Origin: Campylobacter showae
Lineage (GTDB): Bacteria > Campylobacterota > Campylobacteria > Campylobacterales > Campylobacteraceae
Reading direction: 5' to 3'
NCBI RefSeq assembly: GCF_004803815.1
Contig: NZ_CP012544.1
Location: forward strand, 1,736,001-1,800,000
DNA length: 64,000 bases
In this document: positions 57,147 through 64,000 of the stretch, in pieces
Numbering within the stretch: position 1 is the first letter of the stretch
Layout: each line of letters starts with the position of its first letter
Notes under the pieces: model-generated
The model's input: only the letters and a program-made list of their open reading frames with translations
Told to the model about the DNA's origin: nothing
The model's database searches: none
Translations under genes and position numbers: made by a program

Positions 57147-57580
57147 TTTATCTCCTTTGTGTCATTAATATTAGTTTGTCATTTTAATTTAATTCTTTTA
57201 TATTTTCGCTTAAAACACGGAATATTTTTGATAATACATTGCAGATTACTTTAAAATTTGGGTAAATATTTTAGAAATTTGACGGATTTGGTTTGCGAAC
57301 AAATAGCTAAATTTAGGGATATTTGAACACGGGATTACGCGCAAATTTGCTGTTTTATTTTGCTATGATTTTTTATTTTAGTTAAATTTTATTTTTAAGT
57401 ATTTTAGCTTTTTTCGCATTTTAGACGGCACAAATTTGACTAAATTTATAAGCTAGGAAGCTTTGCTGGTCTCTATAAATAAATTTGGCGAGCTTGCCGT
57501 TTTAAACTAATATTTCAAATTTGACCGAATTTAAACCCGTCAAATTTGATTAAATTTGCCCGTTTAAATTTAAAGCTCCG
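57147..57580. other. 434-base AAATTT-rich spacer
   Basis: Between dba and the end of selD. It should carry the dba promoter and the end of the selD transcript. AAATTT words are dense. I found no gene or convincing terminator. Confidence 0.5.
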
Positions 57581-58603
57581 TTACCTTAAATTTATACCGT
57601 ATTCGCCGCGCTTTTTAGCTATGCCCACGACCGCACTACTTTCGTATCCAGCCTCTTTTAGACGAGACAGAGCCAAATTTGCCTCGCTTTGCGGTACTGC
57701 TAGCAGTAATCCGCCTGAAGTCTGCGCGTCGTAAAGCAAGATGTCGGCCTCGCCACGGACGAATTTACTCGCAAATTCGCGGTTTTTATAGCTGCCCTCG
57801 GGGATGATGCCCATATCGGCAAACTCGCGTGCCGCAGCTATCACTGGCACGTTACTCGCGTAAATTTCAAAGCTGATTTTGTCGTTTAGCATTTCGCTTA
57901 AATGCCCCAAAAGGCCAAATCCCGTGACGTCGGTCGCCGCCGTTACGCTGATGCCTTTTAGCGCGGTCACGGCATAGAAATTTAGCTGCCGCATCGTCTC
58001 GACGGCCTGCTCGATTTGAGTCAAATTTAGCAGATCGGCCTTGATCGCCGTGCTTAAAATGCCCGTTCCCAGCGGCTTTGTGAGTATGAGCGCGTCGCCC
58101 TCGCGCGCGGAGTTATTAGACCAAAAGGAGCCTGGCGAAACAACACCCGTGACGCTAAGTCCGTAATACATCTGCTGCGTCTCTATCGTGTGTCCGCCGA
58201 CGATCACGCCGCCGCACTCGGCGACTTTGTCCTGTCCACCGCGCAGAATTTCGCCCAAAATTTCGCCACTTAGGTTGCAACTGTCAAAACCGACGATATT
58301 TAGCGCGTTTAGCACCTTGCCGCCCATAGCAAACACGTCGCTTAGGCTGTTTGCGGCTGCGATCTGGCCGAATATAAACGGATCGTCCGCCACCGGCGTG
58401 ATAAAGTCCAGCGTCTGAACGAGCGCGATGTCGTCCGTAATCTTAAAGACGCTCGCGTCTTCGTTCGTGCCGATGTTTGAGAGCAAATTTGGGTGAGCTA
58501 AATTTAAATCGCCGATAGTTTTGTGTAGACCCGACGGGTCAAGCTTGGCCGCTCAACCCGCCGCTTTGACGAATTTGGTTAGACGTTTGTCGTTGTAAAT
58601 CAT
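57581..58603 (-). CDS. selD: Selenide, water dikinase SelD, itself a UGA selenoprotein
   Basis: A 340-residue protein read from ATG 58603 through an in-frame TGA at 58553-58555. It makes selenophosphate from selenide and ATP for selenocysteine synthesis. The reactive site, usually Cys in GCAAK, is here TGA: the frame reads FVKAAG-U17-AAKLDPSG. A gene caller that stops at UGA begins at TTG 58486 and loses the catalytic residue and N-terminal lid. Downstream motifs are normal (GGHTIETQQMYYGLSVTG, ATDVTGFGLLGH, DAQTSGGLLLAV). It overlaps yedF by four bases. selC at 42466-42563 supplies the tRNA. Confidence 0.93.
58520..58552 (-). promoter_or_regulatory. Possible SECIS hairpin after the selD UGA
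   Basis: Bacterial SECIS hairpins lie just downstream of the UGA. On the minus strand GACCC and GGGTC lie about 13 bases after it, forming a five-base stem around GTC, with GGGTCTACAC resembling the AGGUCUGCAC of E. coli fdhF. The exact base pairs and the SelB-binding loop were not established. Confidence 0.45.
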
Positions 58604-59196
58604 AGTTTGATTTGCTCGTGAGAAGTTAAAATTTGCATGATTTCGTAGGCATTTGATATCTCTCCGACGCTTAAATCGCCGACGAGTTTATACGCCTCCA
58701 AGCAGCTGCCGCAGCTTAAAATTTTAACGCCCGCAGCCTCTAAATCCTTAAGCGGTTTAAAGCCCGCATGCGCGCGGTTCGTAGTCATTTTAACGGCGTT
58801 ATTTACGCAAATGACGTACTCCGGTTTTTCCACCTGCAAAAGCGCGCCTAAAAATTTAGATAGTAAGCTAACGCCCACATCGCCGCTTCCGGCGTATTCT
58901 TCATTTAGATAAACGACCGTTTTTTTGGCTTTTGGCGTAATTTCGCAGACGAATTCGTCAAAATTAGCTAGCTCCAACTTAGATTCGCCCTTAACGGCAG
59001 TGATTTTCGTCTCGGCGCCGTTTTGTTCTACGCTAAATTCGACGTTTTGATTTTTTAAAAAACGGCTGATATTTTCTTTGGGAGCGATAGAATTTACTAA
59101 AATCTCAAGCTTTTCGCCGACTTTTAGGCTCTCAAGCGTATTTTTCGTCCTGATGACGGGTTCCGGACAAGCTAAATTTCTACAATCGATTTGCAT
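58600..59196 (-). CDS. yedF: Selenium metabolism protein YedF
   Basis: A 198-residue two-domain protein. Residues 1-75 are TusA-like with C10 in ACPEPVIRTK. The C-terminal half is a DsrE-type domain (about 92-195) with a pair of cysteines in ILSCGSCLEAY. YedF is typically cotranscribed with selD in selenium users and may shuttle selenide or a persulfide. It overlaps selD by four bases (ATGA). The start has AAGGAAAAATC before it. The C. jejuni counterpart lies next to selD too. Confidence 0.9.
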   Translation of the reverse strand: MQIDCRNLACPEPVIRTKNTLESLKVGEKLEILVNSIAPKENISRFLKNQNVEFSVEQNGAETKITAVKGESKLELANFDEFVCEITPKAKKTVVYLNEEYAGSGDVGVSLLSKFLGALLQVEKPEYVICVNNAVKMTTNRAHAGFKPLKDLEAAGVKILSCGSCLEAYKLVGDLSVGEISNAYEIMQILTSHEQIKL

Positions 59197-59302
59197 GATT
59201 TTTCCTTAAATTTATTACTCTTCAACCTGAAGTCTGAGGGGAATTTTATCTAAAAGATTTTAAATTTCGTATAAAAGGCGGCTTGCAAGCTCACCTCTGA
59301 GG

Positions 59303-59330
59303 CAAAAAGGAGAAAAATTTCTCCTTTTTT
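59303..59330. terminator. Bidirectional terminator between fdhC and yedF
   Basis: AAAAAGGAGA and TCTCCTTTTTT pair around AAAATT, a 10-base stem rich in A and T with T-runs on both strands. It begins two bases after the fdhC stop codon. Transcription of yedF-selD is then at least partly independent of fdhC. Confidence 0.8.
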
Positions 59331-59331
59331 A

Positions 59332-60279
59332 TTATTTTAATTTTGGATAAGTTTTTTCGTATTCAGATACCGGGATTTTGTTTTTAGAGATGAGCTCTTG
59401 GTACCAGTAGTGGTGAAGTACGTAAACCTCTTCTTCTTCTTTATAGCCCGTTATCATCGACCAGATAGCGCCGTGTATCGCGATAGCCGCCATATAGATG
59501 TGTACTAGGAAAAATACCGCGCAAACGATACCAAGAACATTATGAACTAGCGCAGAAGCTCTTAAAACTTCGATCTGAGATACGCCTAGCCAGGTTGCAA
59601 CGTCCGGGGTTCTAAAGTCAAGGAAGAACATCGCTGCGCCGGTTAGTATCATCACGATACCGCCAGGAATAGCTACCCAGTACCACGCCTTTTGGCCGGC
59701 GTTAAATTTGCCCGCAGGTACTGGACGTTTAACCTTTGATAGATATCCGCCGATGATCATCATCCATCTGATATCATAAACCACAGGTAGCATCCTCACG
59801 GTCCAAGCTATCAGCATCGGAGGCACTGAAACGGCAAATAAAATCGTCGCTAGTCCGTGGATGTCCTTACAAAATCTAACAAACGCGCCTCCGCCAAGCT
59901 CTGCGCCCCACATCATAATGACGCCCGTCGGTATAAGCACTATCCATGCGATCGCCGCAGCGCCGTGAGATACGCGCTCTATCATATTAAACGCATAGAC
60001 TTTTTTGCCGTCGTGGCTGAAGTGTTTCGGTCCGATGATCAAAAAGTGCAGAACGAACGCGCCGATAACAGCCAAAATAAGCGACAAGGCCGCTATCGCG
60101 AAGTAGTCGTTGCCCTGAATGAACGTGAAAATCGGCCCCAAACCGTCTTCGTAAGGCTTAATGTTCTCGATTCTACCCGCAGCCCAGATATTGCTCTGGT
60201 ACTGGTTCGTGCTAGGACTCGCCTCGATAGCGAAGGCCCAACAGGCGAAAACCGAAAGCAAACTAAAAATTCTCGTCAT
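59332..60279 (-). CDS. fdhC: Formate dehydrogenase cytochrome b556 (gamma) subunit
   Basis: A 315-residue inner-membrane dihaem cytochrome b. A signal-like first segment (residues 1-18) is followed by five helices with the haem-ligand histidines in FNMIERVSHGAAA (about 115), KDIHGLATILF and SALVHNVLGIVCA, plus HIYMAAIAIHGAIWS. It passes electrons from formate dehydrogenase to menaquinone. The start at 60279 has AAAGGGAGATAGC before it; a longer frame upstream is out of place. The catalytic selenocysteine subunit (fdhA) and iron-sulfur subunit (fdhB) are not next to it on the upstream side, where only 442 bases of spacer separate it from nspC. Confidence 0.92.
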   Translation of the reverse strand: MTRIFSLLSVFACWAFAIEASPSTNQYQSNIWAAGRIENIKPYEDGLGPIFTFIQGNDYFAIAALSLILAVIGAFVLHFLIIGPKHFSHDGKKVYAFNMIERVSHGAAAIAWIVLIPTGVIMMWGAELGGGAFVRFCKDIHGLATILFAVSVPPMLIAWTVRMLPVVYDIRWMMIIGGYLSKVKRPVPAGKFNAGQKAWYWVAIPGGIVMILTGAAMFFLDFRTPDVATWLGVSQIEVLRASALVHNVLGIVCAVFFLVHIYMAAIAIHGAIWSMITGYKEEEEVYVLHHYWYQELISKNKIPVSEYEKTYPKLK

Positions 60280-60721
60280 GCTATCTCCCTTTGGTTTTGT
60301 TTTCCGCCTTAAAAAGCTCGTCGTGGTCGGCATCCAGCCAAAGGCTAAATTTTGCGGATTTTTATGAAATTATATCAAAAAATAACGTAATGCAAGCTTA
60401 GCGTCAAAACAACGCATTTTTAGGCGGTTACGGCGCTTTTTTATCAAAATCGGGGTCAAATTTATAACCCGCTATATTAATTCATTTATATAAGCTAGAT
60501 TTTATTTATCTTAAATTTAACTTCGTTTGAGATTAAATTTGCGGCAAATTTGGCGGGCGATAAACCAAATTTCAAAATTTAAATCCGAAAAGCTACGGGT
60601 TTAGCGCAGGCGCATATCAGGCAGAAACCTGAGGTAAAATTTGATTTAAATTTACAGCCACAAACGGCGTCCCCCAAACGTCGAATTTACACCCTAAAGG
60701 GCACAGTTTCAGGAGGCAAAT
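60280..60721. other. 442-base spacer between nspC and fdhC
   Basis: AT-rich at its left half and AAATTT-rich in the middle. It must contain the fdhC promoter. No gene, tRNA or remnant of fdhA or fdhB was seen. A 10-base palindrome CCCTAAAGGG lies near 60691, 15-30 bases after the nspC stop. Confidence 0.5.
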
Positions 60722-61861
60722 CTAGTTGCGCCTCTCATACTCTTCAAAGCCAAATTCTCGCACGGTTACAAGCTCGCCGTTTTCTTTTAAAAGGAGTAAA
60801 TCGGGCAGCTTTATACCGTTAAAGGTCGTGTTTTTTACGATCGTATAGTGGATCTGATCCTCAAAGATCACTTTGTCGCCCACGCTTAGCGGCGCGTCAA
60901 ATTTATACTCCGGCTCGCCCGCGTCAAGCCCCACGATATCGCCAGCTAGACAGGTGTTTCCGCCGAAACGGTAGCTAAATTTACCGCCCTTACTCTCGCC
61001 TCGCACGGCCGGTCGGTACGGCATCAGCACGGTGTCTGGCATATGCGCCTCAGCTGAGACGTCTAGGATCGCTATGGTTTTTTCGTTTTGCACGAAATCA
61101 AGCACTGAAGCGGCTAAAAATCCCGTCTGCCAGCCCACCGCTTCGCCAGGCTCTATGTAGACCTCGACGCCGTATTTTTCGCGGAAGTTTTTGATCAAAT
61201 TTATGAGCAGATCCACGTCGTAGCCTTCTTTGGTGACGTGATGTCCGCCGCCAAAATTTACCCACTTCATACGCGGGATAAACTCGCCGAATTTCTCCTC
61301 AAACGCCATCAGCACGGTCTCCAGGCTCTGTGCGCTCTCTTCGCAAAGTGCATGAAAATGCAGCCCCGTAATGCCATCAAGCGCGTCAGCGTCAAAATTT
61401 GCGCGAGTGATGCCTAGGCGGCTGTAGCGACCGCACGGATTATAAGCGTCAGTCGGTGCGACGGATAGCTCTGGATTTACGCGAAGTCCACAAGTAACGC
61501 CCGCAGCTAGGGCTTTTTGCTTAAATTTCGCCCACTGCGCAAAGGAGTTAAAAACCACGTGCTTTGAGAGCGCTAGCACCTCATCTATGTCCTCGTCTTT
61601 AAATGCAGGCGAATACGTATGGATCTCGCCGCGAACGTGTTTTTGGGCAAATTTAGCCTCGTGCAGGCCGCTGCATGTCGCGCCGTCTAAGTACTCGCCC
61701 ACAAGCCCCATCACGCCGCTAAATGCAAAGCCTTTTAGGGCGACTAGCACCTTTGCGCCGCTTTCATCCTTGACGCGTTTTAAAATTTCGAGATTTGCGC
61801 GCACCTTAGCCTCTTCGCAGACGTAGGCGGGCATTTTTATTTTGCTTAAGATTTCGTTCAT
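60722..61861 (-). CDS. nspC: Carboxynorspermidine/carboxyspermidine decarboxylase
   Basis: A 379-residue PLP enzyme of the alanine-racemase fold. The Schiff-base lysine is in LVALKGFAF (residue about 44). Further PLP contacts are HALCEES, NFGGGHH and EPGEAVGWQTG. NspC makes spermidine by the alternative pathway from carboxyspermidine, which is the Campylobacter route. The C-terminal catalytic cysteine lies in GNTCLAGDIVGLD. The start at 61861 is divergent from moaD with a 91-base shared spacer. The gene appears to be single. Confidence 0.94.
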   Translation of the reverse strand: MNEILSKIKMPAYVCEEAKVRANLEILKRVKDESGAKVLVALKGFAFSGVMGLVGEYLDGATCSGLHEAKFAQKHVRGEIHTYSPAFKDEDIDEVLALSKHVVFNSFAQWAKFKQKALAAGVTCGLRVNPELSVAPTDAYNPCGRYSRLGITRANFDADALDGITGLHFHALCEESAQSLETVLMAFEEKFGEFIPRMKWVNFGGGHHVTKEGYDVDLLINLIKNFREKYGVEVYIEPGEAVGWQTGFLAASVLDFVQNEKTIAILDVSAEAHMPDTVLMPYRPAVRGESKGGKFSYRFGGNTCLAGDIVGLDAGEPEYKFDAPLSVGDKVIFEDQIHYTIVKNTTFNGIKLPDLLLLKENGELVTVREFGFEEYERRN

Positions 61862-61952
61862 TAGGGCTCTTTCGTTTAAAATTTGGCGTAAGTATATCTA
61901 AATATTTTTTTAAGTAAAATCAAGAAAAAAATTTAATTTCAAAGGCAAATTT

Positions 61953-62174
61953 ATGATAGAAATCGAGTTTTTGGGCCCGATAAAGATGAATAATTTAAAG
62001 CTGGAAGCGGCAAATTTAAGCGAAGTAAAAGAAAAACTAGGCGAATACGCGCAGCTCGGCGAGTGGCTAAAAATCTGCGCCGTCGCCGTAAACGACGAGA
62101 TCGCAAGCTCTCTTGAGGCGCCGCTAAAAGACGGGGATAAAATTTCCATTTTACCGCCGGTTTGCGGAGGTTAA
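61953..62174 (+). CDS. moaD: Molybdopterin synthase small subunit MoaD
   Basis: A 73-residue ubiquitin-like sulfur carrier ending in PVCGG. The C-terminal Gly-Gly is thiocarboxylated and gives sulfur to the pterin precursor. VAVNDEIAS and LKDGDKISILPPVCGG are typical. AAAGGCAAATTT precedes the ATG. The stop is one base before the moaE start, so the pair is one unit. C. jejuni has moaD-moaE after nspC in the same order (from memory). Confidence 0.93.
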   Translation: MIEIEFLGPIKMNNLKLEAANLSEVKEKLGEYAQLGEWLKICAVAVNDEIASSLEAPLKDGDKISILPPVCGG

Positions 62175-62175
62175 T

Positions 62176-62610
62176 ATGCAGATATTTGATGGAAGTCTCG
62201 ACGCCAAAGCGATCACAAACGCTTGGTACGACGAGTTTAAGGACAAAAACTGCGGCGCGCTCATCACGTTTACGGGCATCGTGCGCGAAGAAGGCGGCAT
62301 AAGCGCGCTTAGCTTTGATATCTACGAGCCGATCCTGCGCAAATGGCTAGCGGGCTGGGAGCAAAAGGCGAAGGATCTGGGCGCATACGTGCTTTTTGCG
62401 CATTCTCGCGGAGACGTACCGGTGCACGAGAGCTCCTACGTCGCAGGCGTCGTGAGTCCGCAAAGAAAAGTCGCCTTGCGGCTGATAAACGAGTTCGTCG
62501 AGGATTTCAAGGCTAACGCGCCGATCTGGAAATACGACGTCGTGGGAGGCGAGCGCATCTACGCAAAAGAGCGTAGCCAGGCGATAAAAGGGGCCGGACT
62601 TTTAGGCTAA
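62176..62610 (+). CDS. moaE: Molybdopterin synthase large subunit MoaE
   Basis: A 144-residue catalytic subunit. GALITFTGIVREEGG, HSRGDVPVHESSYVAGVVSPQRK and IWKYDVVGGER are the MoaE signatures, including the catalytic lysine in the last. It inserts two sulfurs into precursor Z to make molybdopterin for the molybdoreductase and formate dehydrogenase. It follows moaD by one base. Confidence 0.96.
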   Translation: MQIFDGSLDAKAITNAWYDEFKDKNCGALITFTGIVREEGGISALSFDIYEPILRKWLAGWEQKAKDLGAYVLFAHSRGDVPVHESSYVAGVVSPQRKVALRLINEFVEDFKANAPIWKYDVVGGERIYAKERSQAIKGAGLLG

Positions 62611-62620
62611 ATTTACTTGA

Positions 62621-62644
62621 CTCGGCTTTGGTATACGAGCCGAG
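62621..62644 (+). terminator. Hairpin after moaE
   Basis: CTCGGCT pairs with AGCCGAG around a 10-base loop, 11 bases after the moaE stop. The T-run follows only after about 14 bases, so it is a weak or factor-assisted terminator at best. Confidence 0.4.
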
Positions 62645-62808
62645 CAAATTTGACTACTTTTTAGATAAAAGATTTATTTCTTGCGGGCTAGGCTATGTTT
62701 TAGCCTGCTTTTTACTCTTAACCGCCATCAAATTTGTCAAATTCAAGCTCACTTTTTATATAAGTTAAATTTACATCTCTTACTCACCGAGACCCGCGCC
62801 ACGAAAAT

Positions 62809-63011
62809 GTCAAATTTATAAATTTAGTAAGATATGTGACAAATATTCCAGACAGAATAGGCGTAGTTTAACTTTAAAATTTTAACCCGTGAGGGCGCGT
62901 ATATGAAATACGTAACCGAAACGGGTTTAAAATTTTAAAGCCTCCTCGTAGCAAAGTCTCGTAACGAGCGCTTTGCGCGAAGTTAAAAATCCGTTCATTT
63001 ATGAGGAATCA
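62809..63011 (-). repeat. Structured 3' repeat element, copy B
   Basis: The second copy of the element at 43332-43492. On the minus strand it begins with the yedE stop TGATTCCTCATAAA and CGGATTT, continues through a private 50-base stretch (62941-62986), then a hairpin, then a 33-base block at 62838-62870 identical to copy A and an AAATTT-containing tail shared with A. The hairpin arms CTTTAAAATTTTAACCCGT and ACGGGTTTAAAATTTTAAAG pair almost perfectly. The inner stem CGTAT/ATACG has loop TTCAT, flanked by TCGGTTA and CGCCCTCAC, which match the same flanks of copy A. Confidence 0.85.
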
Positions 63012-64000
63012 AGCGGCCTTTTTGTGAAAAAATCCCACATAAACCGCAAAAACAAACCCTATCGCTACCGCCCACGGAGCCGCCGCCGTTATGGCGCTCG
63101 GAGAGCTGGCGAGCAAGAAGTTATGCGCTACGGCCGCGCCCGCCGCCATACCGATGACAAATATAACGGAGCTTAGATTTCCCGTGCCCATTTGCACGAG
63201 ATGTTTGCCCGGGCAGCCTTCGCTCAGGCTAAAGCAAAGCCCTGCTAGCGTCATGCTAAGGAAGTTCCAAAGCACATCGTTGTGCGCGATAGGCTGGCCT
63301 TCAAAGCCGAATTTATACTGCCCGAGCGCTAAATTTACGATGCTAGCAAAGACCACGATGCTGATGATCCCCGTAAACATCGAGAAATCCTTTTTGAAAA
63401 GTCTACCAAACGCCCCGACGCTGCAAAATTTACTTTTGTGCATTAGCGCGCCCACGACGATGCTAAAACCAAGCGAGATCAGGATAGGAGCGTGCATGGA
63501 GCCCGGGCCTTTTGCGGAGCTAAAAAGAGCGCCGTTTTCGCCGAGATTTAGTCCAAACGCAAGCGCAGCAAGCAGCAAAATACCCATAACCGTCGGCAAA
63601 ACGCCTATCGCGGCCTGAGTTTTGGTCTCGTGCGTGAGTCCGTAGCCGAGCTTTTTGAAAAACACGCCCGCGCACACGCCCGCAAAAATACCGATGACTC
63701 CCGCAATCGCCGTCATATCGCCGCCACCAAGACGCAAAAACGCTCTCCACGGGCAGCCTAAAAACACGAGGCAACCGATCATCGCGAAAAATCCTAGAAA
63801 AAAGCGCACGAAAGGCGACGAGCCAGTGGTCGCGCTAAACTCCTTCGTCCAAAGCACGCTAGCTAAGAAGCCGCCCAAAATAAGCCCGATGATCTCCGGG
63901 CGCACGTACTGCACGACTCCTGCGCGGTGAAAGCCGAGCGCTCCCGCCGTATCGCGTAAAAAGCAAGCTGCGCAAACGCCCATGTTGCCGGGGTTGCCGA
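63009..64000 (-). CDS. yedE: YeeE/YedE-family selenium/sulfur transporter, 5' truncated by window
   Basis: The visible 330 residues are most of a YedE-type membrane transporter; the start lies beyond base 64000. The frame continues to the window edge as GNPGNMGVCAACFLRDTAG, a typical N-terminal selenium-transporter motif with a reactive cysteine pair. Two further conserved cysteine motifs are GCPWRAFLRLGGGD and EGCPGKHLVQMGTGN, plus KFCSVGAFG. YedE is associated with YedF and SelD in selenium users. Here it lies 3.8 kb from yedF with fdhC, nspC and moaDE between. In C. jejuni the counterpart, Cj1500, is near purA instead. Its stop codon belongs to repeat copy B. Confidence 0.9.
   Translation of the reverse strand, partial: GNPGNMGVCAACFLRDTAGALGFHRAGVVQYVRPEIIGLILGGFLASVLWTKEFSATTGSSPFVRFFLGFFAMIGCLVFLGCPWRAFLRLGGGDMTAIAGVIGIFAGVCAGVFFKKLGYGLTHETKTQAAIGVLPTVMGILLLAALAFGLNLGENGALFSSAKGPGSMHAPILISLGFSIVVGALMHKSKFCSVGAFGRLFKKDFSMFTGIISIVVFASIVNLALGQYKFGFEGQPIAHNDVLWNFLSMTLAGLCFSLSEGCPGKHLVQMGTGNLSSVIFVIGMAAGAAVAHNFLLASSPSAITAAAPWAVAIGFVFAVYVGFFHKKAA

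Noticed and set aside
60280-60721. A remnant of formate dehydrogenase catalytic genes upstream of fdhC
   Set aside because: No Fdh motif or long frame is visible in any frame; only AT-rich spacer.

Overview
This is a Campylobacter chromosome segment. The evidence is a cadF-type OmpA adhesin beside rpsI and rplM, a ccoNOQP cbb3 oxidase operon, nspC, fdhC, dba-dsbI and the Campylobacter-type mod operon. Gene order from about 20 to 42 kb follows, from memory, the C. jejuni block Cj1478c-Cj1499c. The base composition is clearly less AT-rich than C. jejuni and the word AAATTT is extraordinarily common, which points to the oral C. rectus/showae/curvus/concisus group. The species is an inference.

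Layout. 0-12.9 kb, mostly minus strand: a small exported protein, a SUKH-like protein, a Tat-exported TMAO/DMSO-type molybdoreductase with its monohaem cytochrome c, luxS, a methyltransferase, a three-gene flavodoxin unit, an Asp/Glu racemase, a MORN-repeat protein, a foreign-looking AT-rich gene and a deoxyinosine glycosylase. 13-18.6 kb: pyruvate:flavodoxin oxidoreductase, a badly frameshifted glycosidase-family pseudogene and a HAD phosphatase. 19-27.4 kb: mscS, cadF, rpsI, rplM and the addAB recombination helicase-nuclease. 27.4-32.2 kb: the cbb3 oxidase operon ccoNOQP with accessory genes, including a 33-residue membrane peptide. 32.3-42.4 kb: a two-component system, carA, two flagellar-type genes, purA, a hisZ-like gene and a large Cache-PAS protein. 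42.4-47.2 kb: selenocysteine tRNA, a BON lipoprotein and an MlaA/MlaC/RND lipid-transport operon. 47.4-51.4 kb: modE-modA-TOBE-modC-modB-peroxiredoxin. 51.6-54.1 kb: patA/patB-like peptidoglycan O-acetylation pair. 54.6-57.1 kb: a nitroreductase and dba-dsbI. 57.6-64 kb: selD, yedF, fdhC, nspC, moaD, moaE and yedE, cut by the window end.

Together the genes describe a microaerophilic or anaerobic respirer. Molybdate uptake and molybdopterin synthesis (mod, moaDE) and selenium handling (yedE, yedF, selD, selC) supply the cofactors for the molybdoreductase and for a formate dehydrogenase whose membrane subunit (fdhC) is present but whose catalytic subunits are not. SelD itself is read through an in-frame UGA and so looks like a selenoprotein.

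Most notable: two copies (43332-43492 and 62809-63011) of a repeat that starts exactly at the stop codon of unrelated genes, has conserved flanks and encloses a hairpin whose stems have changed sequence while keeping complementarity. This is a good candidate for an undescribed structured RNA or mobile 3' element. Other points are the UGA-containing selD, two short genes that length cutoffs miss (dba, and the cco-operon peptide), clustered bacterial N-glycosylation sequons in exported proteins, a sensor with no output domain, and a structured leader before the molybdoreductase gene. No insertion sequence, rRNA, CRISPR array or replication origin was seen.
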